Source of the DNA: Paenibacillus ginsengarvi | GTDB taxonomy: Bacteria > Bacillota > Bacilli > Paenibacillales > NBRC-103111 | DNA length: 64,000 nucleotides | Assembly (NCBI RefSeq): GCF_003626695.1 | Contig: NZ_RBAH01000019.1 | Span: 111,700 to 175,699 of the forward strand | Reading direction: 5' to 3' | Shown here: positions 7,914-16,255 of the stretch, in pieces | How positions within the stretch are numbered: the first letter of the stretch is position 1 | Layout: each line of letters starts with the position of its first letter | Position numbers and translations under genes: made by a program | Notes under the pieces: generated by a model | Told to the model about the DNA's origin: nothing | The model's database searches: none | Seen by the model: only the letters and a program-made list of their open reading frames with translations

Positions 7914-8551
7914 TCATATACTCCTTCCTCCATAACAAAAGCGGTAAACCCCTCCTGCTGCATCTGCTGCACCGCCTCAGCCGCAAATACGCAATAAGGG
8001 CCGCGGCAATAGGCGGCAATCTGCGTTCCTTTAGGAAGACTTTGCAGGTAATGATGCAGGTCCCCCATCGGAACGGAAATCGCTCCCGGGATATGCTCGG
8101 CCTCAAATTCATCGGACGGGCGCACATCCAGTAAAATCATGCTGCCCTCCTCCATCTTGCCTAATACTTCATTCAGGGAGAGCGTCTGCAGATCGGCAAA
8201 CCTGCTCATAAAGTCGGTTTTAATTCGGACTACGTCTCCAAGCTGCAGCTCGCTGATTCGCCAAAGGGAGTTCAAAAAGGCCTCGATGTCAAGGCTAGCG
8301 AGCGTATAGATCACATAAGTTCCCTTCTTGTTAAACTTCACCAGATTGGCGTCCAGCAAAATTTGCAGATGGCGTGAAACGTTCGCCACACTCATCCCTG
8401 TAACCTCGGCCATTTTCTCCACGGATTTGGGTCCTTGAGATAGCAAATGCAACAGTTCCAACCGTTTATCGCTGGACAAACATTTCCCAATTCGGGCAAA
8501 CTGCCGGTACAAGTCGTCTTTGAAAGCACGAATGGGAAGCTTTTGGCTCAT
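7883..8551 (-). CDS. ArsR-type HTH fused to a rhodanese domain
   Basis: A 222-residue two-domain protein. Residues about 10-90 form an ArsR winged helix (KSVEKMAEVTGMSVANVSRHLQIL). Residues about 120-215 are a rhodanese domain (ILLDVRPSDEFEAEHIPGAISVP) with the active loop CRGPYC, where the first cysteine would carry persulfide. Start ATG 8551 is preferred because agaaggg is 9 bp upstream; earlier in-frame starts at 8560-8578 have no well-placed site. It heads an operon with cysteine desulfurase and an MFS transporter. The likely role is sulfur-sensing repression plus sulfur transfer. Confidence 0.88.
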   Translation of the reverse strand: MSQKLPIRAFKDDLYRQFARIGKCLSSDKRLELLHLLSQGPKSVEKMAEVTGMSVANVSRHLQILLDANLVKFNKKGTYVIYTLASLDIEAFLNSLWRISELQLGDVVRIKTDFMSRFADLQTLSLNEVLGKMEEGSMILLDVRPSDEFEAEHIPGAISVPMGDLHHYLQSLPKGTQIAAYCRGPYCVFAAEAVQQMQQEGFTAFVMEEGVYEWREYQAQIH

Positions 8552-8644
8552 CACTTTCATCCCTTCTACCATATTCAATCAATTACTTGAATTATAATCT
8601 TGTTTTCTTTTTTTCGTCAAGATAGCGATTTTGAATAATGTAAA

Positions 8645-8677
8645 AAACTAAAAACCCCCATTTTAACATAGGGGGTG
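8645..8677 (-). terminator. Terminator of the hypothetical gene at 8705
   Basis: The stem accccct / aggggg(t) followed by TTTTT on the minus strand lies 28 bp after the stop codon. Confidence 0.6.
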
Positions 8678-8704
8678 TGGGGATCATATTGGTTTGTGCT
8701 GCTT

Positions 8705-9172
8705 TTATACTGTACCTGACGTATCCATTCCGTCCGGGCCATCGACGAGATCCACCAATCCGATACCGATCGCGGTGATCGCCGCTGCTTTTCCCAGCTT
8801 CATCGCGCCATCCTTCAGTAATTGCTTATCGTTTTCCTTGAACCCTGTCACCATATCTTTCCCGCTATCGACTACGTATTCGATTCCATGGCCAACACCT
8901 CTGACCGTTGTATGGACAGCATCTTCAAAGTCGTCAAGTCCTGCTCTCGCCTGCTGCTTATCCGCCGTCAACCAGCCCGCACCTACATCCCAGACGCCGC
9001 TCGCCGCTTGCCCTGCCAGTTCACCCGTCTTCGCCGTTACTCTTTCTACATCATTGCCGATTTCTTTAATGTAGTTACTATTTACGAGTTCGCCGGCAAC
9101 ACGCACCGTACCTCCAAGCACCAAACCTGTCACATCGCCCGCCAGCTTCCCAAAGCTTTTCAAAAAGTCCAC
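8705..9172 (-). CDS. Hypothetical glycine/alanine-rich protein
   Basis: A protein of about 155 residues that I do not recognise. It is rich in Gly, Ala, Val and Asp, with alternating amphipathic helices (FLKSFGKLAGDVTGLVLGG; GELAGQAASGVWDVGAGW) and a hydrophobic C-terminal helix (AAITAIGIGLVDLVDG). It has no cleavable signal peptide. The GTG at 9172 is chosen because agaggtg lies 6 bp upstream; an upstream GTG at 9181 sits too close to that site. It is monocistronic with its own terminator. A membrane-associated or stress-related role is possible but not shown. Confidence 0.7.
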   Translation of the reverse strand: MDFLKSFGKLAGDVTGLVLGGTVRVAGELVNSNYIKEIGNDVERVTAKTGELAGQAASGVWDVGAGWLTADKQQARAGLDDFEDAVHTTVRGVGHGIEYVVDSGKDMVTGFKENDKQLLKDGAMKLGKAAAITAIGIGLVDLVDGPDGMDTSGTV

Positions 9173-9349
9173 CCGAAGCACCTCTGTATGTTCAAATTAT
9201 TTAATATACCGAATGTTTAACGACTTCCTTAATGACATCAGTATACAGTAGTACCCGTATGAACAAGAACAGTCTAGGGGCTTTATTTGAACTGGACTTT
9301 GGTCGGAGGAACGATTCCTATGTATTCGTTGACACGGGTCTGTTGCCGA

Positions 9350-10570
9350 TCAATACGTCTCATACACCAAGGCTTCATCCATTTCAAGCTCGCGATCATA
9401 AACGGCATAAATATACAGACGTCCCGCCGGCGTATCGCCCGCGTCAAAACCTAGGCGAATCGTACCGTCCTCCTCAAACAATAACTCGCTGTATACTAGC
9501 TCCGATACATCCTCCTCGGGATGCTGTTCGGCGATATTCTGAAGCGCCTGCTCCTGTAGTTCCTCCATGCGTTCCCATGCCATCTTGACTAGCGGAGACA
9601 ACCGCTCCATCGCTTCTTTTGTCACTACACCGGCAGTAACAGCCAGCTCTTTTCCCATATAAAGCAAGGCAGCTTTGTAGTCCGACATCGACATATCGTA
9701 TAGAAACGTTCCAACGCCATGAACCGTATGATCCGGCTCGCGAATGAGATTGTTGGTGTAATCCAAACGCTTCAGCTTGGGAAGAAGATTGGTATCCAAA
9801 ACGGAAATTTTATTTTCCGAGCAGTATATCTCTTCCAGATGCGGATGGTCGAATGGAAGACTTGTAATGTGGTTGTTGAAGCAGCGCAAGCTTTGCAGTG
9901 CCCGATTGCCGCTCACATCCAAGCGGGAAAGGTGGTTATTGTTGCAGCGGAGCTCGAGCAAGTTCTCACAGCTTGAAAGGTCCAGGTTTATCAAGTAATT
10001 GCTACCGCAATCGAGATACTCCAGCTCCTTGTGATTGTTCAGCTCCAAAGCGAACAAAGCATTGTAACCGCAGCTTAGCTTGCGTAAATGCCGGTTTTGT
10101 TCCAATTCCAGCTTAGAAATCATATTCCAATAACAAATCAATTGTTCCAGACGCTCATTTTTGCTTATGTCCAGCGTCTTTATGCGATTAAACCCGCAGT
10201 CTAACGTTTCAAGCATCGAATTAACCGTCAGATCGAGGGCAATTATTTCATTCGAGTTGCAGTTCAGCTGCGCTAAATGCGGATTGCCGCTCGTGTTCAA
10301 AGCTGTTAATTGATTTCCTGCGCACTCCAGTGCGACTAATCTCGTAAGCCGGCCGATGTCCAGCTCTTTTAATTTATTGTAGGAGCAATCCAATTGCTTG
10401 AGGGAGGTAAAATGCTCCAACCCTCTAAAACTCGAAATTTCTTTGCGGGAGAGCAGCAAAGTTTCAATTCCTTCCACATCGGCCGACCGGATCGTATCGC
10501 GGCCTCCGCAAAACGTTTCAAGAATGAAAAACCGGAATCGTTCATCTATGAAATCCATAGTTATATCCAT
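9350..10570 (-). CDS. Leucine-rich-repeat protein
   Basis: A protein of about 406 residues. Residues 25-270 contain some ten 21-residue leucine-rich repeats of the form L-x-x-L-x-C-x-x-N-x-L-x-x-L-D-h-S-x-N-x-x, with an unusual conserved cysteine (LDCGFNRI, LSCGYNAL, LDCGSNYL, LRCNNNHL). The C-terminal 130 residues are a non-repeat domain, charged and partly helical. There is no signal peptide, so unlike internalins it is probably cytoplasmic. The start ATG 10570 has aaggag 6 bp upstream. Such scaffolds bind proteins; the partner is unknown. Confidence 0.85.
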   Translation of the reverse strand: MDITMDFIDERFRFFILETFCGGRDTIRSADVEGIETLLLSRKEISSFRGLEHFTSLKQLDCSYNKLKELDIGRLTRLVALECAGNQLTALNTSGNPHLAQLNCNSNEIIALDLTVNSMLETLDCGFNRIKTLDISKNERLEQLICYWNMISKLELEQNRHLRKLSCGYNALFALELNNHKELEYLDCGSNYLINLDLSSCENLLELRCNNNHLSRLDVSGNRALQSLRCFNNHITSLPFDHPHLEEIYCSENKISVLDTNLLPKLKRLDYTNNLIREPDHTVHGVGTFLYDMSMSDYKAALLYMGKELAVTAGVVTKEAMERLSPLVKMAWERMEELQEQALQNIAEQHPEEDVSELVYSELLFEEDGTIRLGFDAGDTPAGRLYIYAVYDRELEMDEALVYETY

Positions 10571-10876
10571 TGTTGTTCTCCTTCCCATACAGACTCGCCC
10601 ATATATTGTATAATGCCGGGAGGCTCATCGCTACCATCAAAGCTCTTAACCTTCTGGGTCAAAAGAACGAATACAAGCAGCTTCCACATCGGCACCTAAA
10701 GCGTAACCATAGCGCCCTCGTTCACCGGGATGAGGAAAACACGATGAGAATGTTCATAGAGCGGTTCACGATCGTGAATTTTATCATCCCGTCTTCGTGA
10801 AGGAATCCACTAGTGGGAAGGCCGGAAATCGAGGATACTTGAGATATCAAATTTCGGAAAAGGAAGTGCTGTTACT
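10571..10876. other. Divergent intergenic region with a perfect 14-bp palindrome
   Basis: No gene is seen here. The palindrome ttcacgatcgtgaa at 10765-10778 lies about 100 bp upstream of the CcdC-like gene and could be an operator. No other clear element is visible. Confidence 0.4.
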
Positions 10877-11359
10877 ATGAACGTGGCGATGTCCGTAGGG
10901 TTGTCCGCTCTGATCTTTTTTGTAATCGTCCTGTCCGTGTTCAAAGGGATGAAAAAACCGGTTAAAGGCTCGGGAGCCAGGCTGCTGCTGCCGATCGTCT
11001 TCGTCTCCACCTCGCTACTTCAGCTGCTTAATCCGGAGCTGCACGTGCAAAGCCTGCCGCTGCTTCTCGCGGCTGCAGCCGGCGCGGTCGTCGCGCTTCC
11101 GCTTATCGCCGTAACCAACTTCGAAGCCCGTTCCGGGACGGTTTATTTTAAAATAAGTTATGTGATCTTCGTCTTCCTGGGCGCCATCTTCGCGCTTCGC
11201 CTCGTCCTTATGTTCACGATGACGAGCCTGAGTCCCGATGTGCTCGGCTTCATCTTCAACGTCGCGACAATCAGCTACATCGCAGTATGGCGCATCGCCT
11301 GCTTCAGCAAGTTTCGCAAGGTTCAGGACGGCCAACGTGTCGCTGCCAGCGTCCGCTAA
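10877..11359 (+). CDS. CcdC-like integral membrane protein
   Basis: A 160-residue protein with five hydrophobic segments (about 4-22, 35-48, 58-78, 92-114 and 122-140). Size and pattern fit the CcdC/DUF1453 family, including the basic stretch FKGMKKPVKGSGARLLLPIVF after the first helix. B. subtilis CcdC is encoded next to cytochrome c maturation genes, but none is present here, so a haem-related role is uncertain. Start ATG 10877 has a loosely spaced ggaag. Confidence 0.7.
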   Translation: MNVAMSVGLSALIFFVIVLSVFKGMKKPVKGSGARLLLPIVFVSTSLLQLLNPELHVQSLPLLLAAAAGAVVALPLIAVTNFEARSGTVYFKISYVIFVFLGAIFALRLVLMFTMTSLSPDVLGFIFNVATISYIAVWRIACFSKFRKVQDGQRVAASVR

Positions 11360-11362
11360 TAG

Positions 11363-11413
11363 AAAAAGCCCGCCTGTCGCAGAGCATGGTGCTCTGGCGG
11401 CAGACGGGCTTTT
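11363..11413. terminator. Bidirectional terminator
   Basis: A long stem (aaaagcccg...cgggctttt, with inner gccagagc pairing) lies between convergent genes, with A and T tracts at both ends. Confidence 0.85.
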
Positions 11414-11415
11414 GT

Positions 11416-11727
11416 TTATTCCAAGGCGGTCACCAGATCTTTAATCCAAGGCAGCGCCTTTAGCGGCGCGATTTGGAACTCTTGGCCGGGAACGGCGCGA
11501 ACGGTGCATAAATATCCCGCTTTGCCGTTTACGAGAGCCGAGCATTCCTTACAGGCATTGGCGGAGCGGCAAGAGTAACGGACCGACAAAGAAGGATCGC
11601 GGTGCTCGCGAATCCAAAAAATAGCGTCCAGCAAACTCATTCCGTCCCGGAAGGGCACCTCATAGCTTTCCAGCACGGAACCGCTCTGCCGGTCGCCCCG
11701 TACTACTTGCAGCGTGACGGTGGACAT
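11416..11727 (-). CDS. Small 2Fe-2S protein resembling the N-terminal domain of SdhB/FrdB
   Basis: A 103-residue protein matching the plant-type ferredoxin half of succinate dehydrogenase iron-sulfur subunits. The cluster cysteines appear in SCRSANACKECS and YLCT. The second, 4Fe-4S/3Fe-4S half found in true SdhB is absent. The gene follows the flavoprotein by 15 bp and is last in the 5-oxoproline cluster. The probable role is electron acceptor from the flavoprotein. The start has aaggagggg 7 bp upstream. Confidence 0.8.
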   Translation of the reverse strand: MSTVTLQVVRGDRQSGSVLESYEVPFRDGMSLLDAIFWIREHRDPSLSVRYSCRSANACKECSALVNGKAGYLCTVRAVPGQEFQIAPLKALPWIKDLVTALE

Positions 11728-11742
11728 CGTCCATCCCCTCCT

Positions 11743-13461
11743 TTATGGATTCGTGCCTTGCAGCACATTCGGTTGAATCTCCCACTGCCGGCGATCGTTC
11801 CAGCGAAATGTATAGCTGACCGGCTGTTCGTTCGTTTCCTCATAATCGAGCCGGACATGCGCCCCTCGGGATTCTTTGCGCTCCAGGGCGCCAAGGATGA
11901 TCGCCTCTCCCGTCTGCAGCATACGGGCGGCTTCAACCTTTTCGACAAGAGGCAGCACGTACGTCGATTGCCGCGCAAGCGCGATTTGCTCCAATTCTTC
12001 GCCTAACGCGCGAACTTCGTCCAGCGCCTGGAGCAAGCCGGCTTCTGTCCGCAGCGGTCCCGCCCCTTTCCACATGACATGCTGGAATTTGCGTTTGAAC
12101 GCTTGCAGGGACGACTGGTCGCGGCCCGCCGGTTGCGGATGCCAGAACTGCTCGAGGCGGTTCATTTCTTTAGCGAGCGCTTCGTCAATGACGGCCCTCT
12201 TGGACGGCTCGCCGGAGTGAGCGGCCGCTTCCCGTGCGGCCGTCTCCCCTGCAATCCGCCCGGTTACGAGCGCCTCGGTTATCGCATTACCGGACAACCG
12301 GTTCGCGCCATGCATCCCATAGATCAGTTCTCCTGCCGCCAGCAAGCCCGGCACCCGGGTACGCATCTGTTCGTCGACGCGCACGCCCCCCAGCATAAAA
12401 TGCGCCATCGGCGCCACTTCCACCATATCCTGGGTCAAGTCGACATTTTGGCTGCGCAAAATATCGATGACAGGTCCGAACGCTTCCTTCAGCTTTTGTT
12501 CCGGGACCATGCGGAAATCGAGATAAGCTCCGCCATGCTGCGTCCCGCGCCCTTCCTCCACCTCGCGGAAAATAGCGAGCGTCGTCTGGTCGCGCGTCGC
12601 CGTATATTGGCCGGACACTTCGCCGTTATACCGGTCCATGAACTCTTCCCCGTTGCCGTTCAGCAGGCGGCCGCCCAGTTTGTACCGGAACGGGTCCCAC
12701 ATAATCGGATCGATGCCGACTAACGGCGGGAATAAGTGGGCGATCGGGAAAAATTGCACCATTTCCATATCGCGCAGCTCCGCTCCCGCTTCCGCCGCCA
12801 GCATATAACCGTCCCCCGTCATATTGGCGGAGGCGCTATTTCGCTCGTACACTTCCGTCAGTCCGCCGGTCGCCAGTATGACCGAAGAAGCTTCAACGCT
12901 CACGGGGCGATACTGCTCGATATCGAACCCGACCGCGCCGACTGCCCGGCCTTGCTCGTCGACGACGATGTTCGTGACCATGACATTTTTGTAACGCCGG
13001 ATTTTCTCCTCTTTCCAGATCGCCTTTTTCAGCCCTGCCGCCGTCGCGCCGCCGGTATTCAAAATATCGACGTAAACGCAGCGGGATTTGGAATGTCCGG
13101 GAGCAAAAGCCTGCGACCGTTTCCCCTCGGCCGTTCTCGCCCAATTGACGCCATACGTTTCGGCCTCCAAAATCACTTCGGGGCCCCGTTCGACGATAGC
13201 CCTTACGATGGCCGGGTCCGCAAGTCCGCGACTGCCCTTCATCGTATCCTCGAAATGAATCTCGGTATTGTCGTCGTCGGCCTCGCCCAGCGCGACCGCA
13301 ACGGTCATTTGGGCGAGAATCGTCGCGCCTCCGCGGCCGATCAAGCTTTTGTCTATAAGCAGCACCCGGGCTCCTTCATCCGCCGCAGCCCTGGCCGCCA
13401 TCATACCGGCCGCGCCCGATCCTACGATAAGTACATCCGCCTGCAGTTGTAGAGGCTCCAT
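11743..13461 (-). CDS. FAD-dependent fumarate reductase/succinate dehydrogenase-type flavoprotein
   Basis: A protein of about 572 residues. The N-terminal dinucleotide fold is ADVLIVGSGAAGMMAARAAADEGA followed by the family motif IGRGGATILAQM. The C-terminal FAD/substrate region is HFMLGGVRVDEQ...VPGLLAAGE and GANRLSGNAITEALVTG. A helical SdhA-type cap (KRKFQHVMWKGAGPLRTEAGL) closes the protein. Start ATG 13461 has ggagaagg upstream. It lies between pxpA and the small 2Fe-2S gene, so the pair may form a soluble two-subunit oxidoreductase acting on a carboxylic acid connected with 5-oxoproline or glutamate breakdown. The substrate is inference. Confidence 0.85.
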   Translation of the reverse strand: MEPLQLQADVLIVGSGAAGMMAARAAADEGARVLLIDKSLIGRGGATILAQMTVAVALGEADDDNTEIHFEDTMKGSRGLADPAIVRAIVERGPEVILEAETYGVNWARTAEGKRSQAFAPGHSKSRCVYVDILNTGGATAAGLKKAIWKEEKIRRYKNVMVTNIVVDEQGRAVGAVGFDIEQYRPVSVEASSVILATGGLTEVYERNSASANMTGDGYMLAAEAGAELRDMEMVQFFPIAHLFPPLVGIDPIMWDPFRYKLGGRLLNGNGEEFMDRYNGEVSGQYTATRDQTTLAIFREVEEGRGTQHGGAYLDFRMVPEQKLKEAFGPVIDILRSQNVDLTQDMVEVAPMAHFMLGGVRVDEQMRTRVPGLLAAGELIYGMHGANRLSGNAITEALVTGRIAGETAAREAAAHSGEPSKRAVIDEALAKEMNRLEQFWHPQPAGRDQSSLQAFKRKFQHVMWKGAGPLRTEAGLLQALDEVRALGEELEQIALARQSTYVLPLVEKVEAARMLQTGEAIILGALERKESRGAHVRLDYEETNEQPVSYTFRWNDRRQWEIQPNVLQGTNP

Positions 13462-13487
13462 GCCATCCTTCTCCTTCCATTTGCCGT

Positions 13488-14264
13488 TTATGACTTGCGT
13501 AACCCGGCACCAGCTGCTTGTACAAGCACGCCTGCTTCCTCCAGCGAACGGCGTATGCGTTCGGCAAATGCGACCGCGTGCACGCCATCGCCATGAATGC
13601 AAATCGTATCGGCTTGAATCGGAACGTCGATCTGCTGCTGGGATAAAACTTTGCCTTCTTTGACCATCCGGACGACTTGGTCGACCGATTGCCGTTCGTC
13701 GGTAATGAGCGCATTCGGCAGCCTGCGGGAAGTAAGCGAACCGTCCTCTTGATACGTCCGGTCGGAAAATACTTCGCTTGCCGTCCTGAGACCGGCTTTC
13801 CGGCCCGCCCGGATCAGCTCGCTGTTCGCGAGACCGAACAAAATCAGCTCGGGATCGATCCGGTACACCGCTTCTGCGATCGCTTCGGCAAGCCCTGCGC
13901 TGCGGGCCGCCATATTGTAGAGCGAGCCGTGCGCCTTCACGTGCTGGAGCTTCGCGCCTTCCGCCCGGACAAAGCCCGATAGCGCGCCGATCTGATAAAC
14001 GACGATATCGTAAGCTTCCTCAGGCGATATATCCATATCCCGCCGGCCGAAGCCGATCAGATCCTGCAGCCCGGGATGAGCGCCCAGCGCGACGCCGTGC
14101 TCCAAGGCAAGCTTGACGGTACGGCGCATCGTAGCCGGATCGCCGGCGTGAAAGCCGCAAGCAATGTTGGCGGAAGTGACAAACCGCAGCACCTCGGCGT
14201 CTCTCCCCATCGAATACGCTCCAAAGCTTTCTCCCATATCGCAGTTCAAATCTACAATGTGCAT
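13488..14264 (-). CDS. pxpA: 5-oxoprolinase subunit A (LamB/YcsF family)
   Basis: A 258-residue protein of the LamB/YcsF family. It opens with IVDLNCDMGESFGAY and contains ANIACGFHAGDPATM, GAHPGLQDLIGFGRR, VKAHGSLYNMA and the closing ICIHGDGVHAV, all family signatures. PxpA with PxpB and PxpC hydrolyses 5-oxo-L-proline to glutamate using ATP. It sits directly behind pxpB-pxpC. Two adjacent ATGs exist; 14264 has gggag at 6 bp. Confidence 0.93.
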   Translation of the reverse strand: MHIVDLNCDMGESFGAYSMGRDAEVLRFVTSANIACGFHAGDPATMRRTVKLALEHGVALGAHPGLQDLIGFGRRDMDISPEEAYDIVVYQIGALSGFVRAEGAKLQHVKAHGSLYNMAARSAGLAEAIAEAVYRIDPELILFGLANSELIRAGRKAGLRTASEVFSDRTYQEDGSLTSRRLPNALITDERQSVDQVVRMVKEGKVLSQQQIDVPIQADTICIHGDGVHAVAFAERIRRSLEEAGVLVQAAGAGLRKS

Positions 14265-14300
14265 CATTCTCTCCCTTTCCTGGTCGATAGAATCTCCTCG

Positions 14301-15308
14301 TCATGAATGGGCCATTTGCTCCATCCCGCGGCGAAGCGTTTGCAAAGCCAACTGCTGCGCCACATAGGTTTGCTGTGCTTCTCGCAGCGACACGAGCCGG
14401 AAGCTGACTTTTCCGCCCAAATTCGCCTGCGCCAGCAGCGGCAAATCGGCCGAGATGACCTGCGCAATTTTGGGATAACCGCCCGTTGTCTGGTGATCCG
14501 CCATCAGCACGATCGGATTGCCGTCGGAAGGCACTTGGACGGTTCCGAAGGTCACCGCGGACGAGATCATCTCCTGCTGCTCCCGCAGCAGAAGCGGGCT
14601 CCCCTTGAGACGATACCCCATTCGGTCCGACTGCGGCAAAATGGTAAACGGCTCGTGAAAAAAACGATGCCGGCTTTCCTCGTCGAACAGCTCATATTCT
14701 TGTCCGGCCGTCGCTTGAACGGTCGGCTCGGGCTGGTAGGGCGGGATCAGATCATGGGATACCGACCAGGGACTCGCCGCATAGCCGTCTTCGTCCTCAT
14801 GCCCGCTTACCACATGGAGCAGCCGCTTGTTCTGGGAAGAAGGCTCCCTGAGGGCGATTCTGTCCCCTGTCTCCAAAGCTCTGCCCAAGTATCCCCCGAG
14901 CTTTGCACGCAAGTAGGTCGAGCGGCTATTCATTTCCGCCGGGAGATCTAACCCGCCGCCAATAGCGACATACGACCGACAGCCCTGCCGGGCTTTGCCG
15001 AATTTCAGACGGCTCCCTGCCGGCACCATGATGGTTTTCCATAGCGGAACGGATTTGCCGTCCAGCTCCGGGGACAAGTTCGCACCGCAGATGGAGATTA
15101 GCGCCGTGCGCTCAAACGCCAGTTCGGGACCGATGATCGTAATCTCCAGACCCGCTTCGCCCTCTTCGTTGCCGACGAGCAGATTGGCAATACGCAGCGC
15201 CAGCCGGTCTACCGCCCCGCTTACGATAACGCCATACTTTTGTGCCCCGTACCGCCCCAAGTCCTGAACGGTTGTCAATAATCCAGGTCTTTCTACAAAC
15301 AAGCTCAT
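14301..15308 (-). CDS. pxpC: 5-oxoprolinase subunit C (biotin-dependent carboxyltransferase-like, KipA family)
   Basis: A 335-residue protein of the AHS2/KipA family. It shows VERPGLLTTVQDLGRYGAQKYGV at the start and YVAIGGGLDLPAEMNSRSTY and DHQTTGGYPKIAQVISADLP further on. The ATG at 15308 overlaps the pxpB stop (ATGA), with ggaagga 8 bp upstream, so B and C are coupled. With PxpA and PxpB it makes the ATP-dependent 5-oxoprolinase. Confidence 0.93.
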   Translation of the reverse strand: MSLFVERPGLLTTVQDLGRYGAQKYGVIVSGAVDRLALRIANLLVGNEEGEAGLEITIIGPELAFERTALISICGANLSPELDGKSVPLWKTIMVPAGSRLKFGKARQGCRSYVAIGGGLDLPAEMNSRSTYLRAKLGGYLGRALETGDRIALREPSSQNKRLLHVVSGHEDEDGYAASPWSVSHDLIPPYQPEPTVQATAGQEYELFDEESRHRFFHEPFTILPQSDRMGYRLKGSPLLLREQQEMISSAVTFGTVQVPSDGNPIVLMADHQTTGGYPKIAQVISADLPLLAQANLGGKVSFRLVSLREAQQTYVAQQLALQTLRRGMEQMAHS

Positions 15309-16075
15309 CGTGCAGGCTCCTTCCACCGGTCATATTCCGTTCGGGAAATGCGGCGGAAGCGAACAATATCCCCTGCTTGCAGCCGGGTAGGCGGCGTCTG
15401 CCCGGGAAGGAACAACGGTATCGGCGTTTTCCCGATCAACTGCCAACCTCCAGGGGTTTCGATCGGATAAACGCCCGTCTGGCCGCCGGCTATGCCTACC
15501 GAGCCCGCCGGTATTGACAGCCGCGGAGTTTCGCGCCGCGGAGTTGCGATTTGGCCGGACATACCGCCCAAATAAGCAAAGCCCGGGGCAAAGCCAAGCA
15601 TGTAAACGAGATAATAGGCAGACGTATGGATGGCGATCACCTCTTCCGCTGATTTTCCGGCAAAAGCCGCTACCGCCTCCAGGTCCGGCCCGAACTCGCC
15701 TCCATAACAGACCGGAATTTCCACTATTCTGGCAGGCCGATCACTTGTCGTCACCAACTGATTAACGATATCGCTTAGGAGGGCCTCCGCAATCGCGAAC
15801 GGGAAATCCCTATTTTCAGGAGCGACGAGCCCGGCGTGCTTATCGATCAGCGTCAGCGCATCGTAGTACACAGTGACGGTAGTAAATGCGGGTACATACT
15901 CGATCAAACCGGCAAACGGCCGATCCTCCAAAAAAGCCGTTAGCTGCCTGACGCGCTGATGCGTCTCCGACGTAATGGCATCGCCCCACTGAACGACAAT
16001 GGCCGTATCTCCAAGCGGTACGATCCGCACATCCTGCGGCTGTTTCTCCTGTAAACGGTCCTGAGCGCCTATCAT
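15305..16075 (-). CDS. pxpB: 5-oxoprolinase subunit B (KipI family)
   Basis: A 256-residue AHS1/KipI-type protein. Motifs are RIVPLGDTAIVVQWG, VEIPVCYGGEFGPDLEAVA, YMLGFAPGFAYLGGM and PAGSVGIAGGQTGVYPIETPGGWQLIG. Start ATG 16075 is chosen; an upstream TTG at 16096 is possible. It is the first pxp gene, preceded by a promoter with two copies of the putative IclR operator. Confidence 0.93.
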   Translation of the reverse strand: MIGAQDRLQEKQPQDVRIVPLGDTAIVVQWGDAITSETHQRVRQLTAFLEDRPFAGLIEYVPAFTTVTVYYDALTLIDKHAGLVAPENRDFPFAIAEALLSDIVNQLVTTSDRPARIVEIPVCYGGEFGPDLEAVAAFAGKSAEEVIAIHTSAYYLVYMLGFAPGFAYLGGMSGQIATPRRETPRLSIPAGSVGIAGGQTGVYPIETPGGWQLIGKTPIPLFLPGQTPPTRLQAGDIVRFRRISRTEYDRWKEPAR

Positions 16076-16145
16076 GCTAACATTTGCACCTCGCAATAAG
16101 TAAAACGTAAACGGAATACTGGATGAAGGTCACATTCAAACAATA

Positions 16146-16207
16146 AATTCCGTATTTCGGATTTATCATACCGAAATACGGAAGTAATCAAGTATACGAT
16201 CATTATA
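16146..16207 (-). promoter_or_regulatory. pxp operon promoter with twin palindromic operators
   Basis: On the minus strand a -10 box TATAAT (16202-16207) in the context TATAATGATCGTATA is followed downstream by ttccgtatttcgg-N10-ccgaaatacggaa (16148-16183). Each half is itself a CCG-N5-CGG-like site, matching the palindrome in the MFS promoter at 17676. A further cttgta-N5-tacaag palindrome lies just upstream at 16224-16240. Confidence 0.6.
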
Positions 16208-16255
16208 AAGCAAGAGGATCTAGCTTGTACATGATACAAGCCAAAAGTTCAAGAT

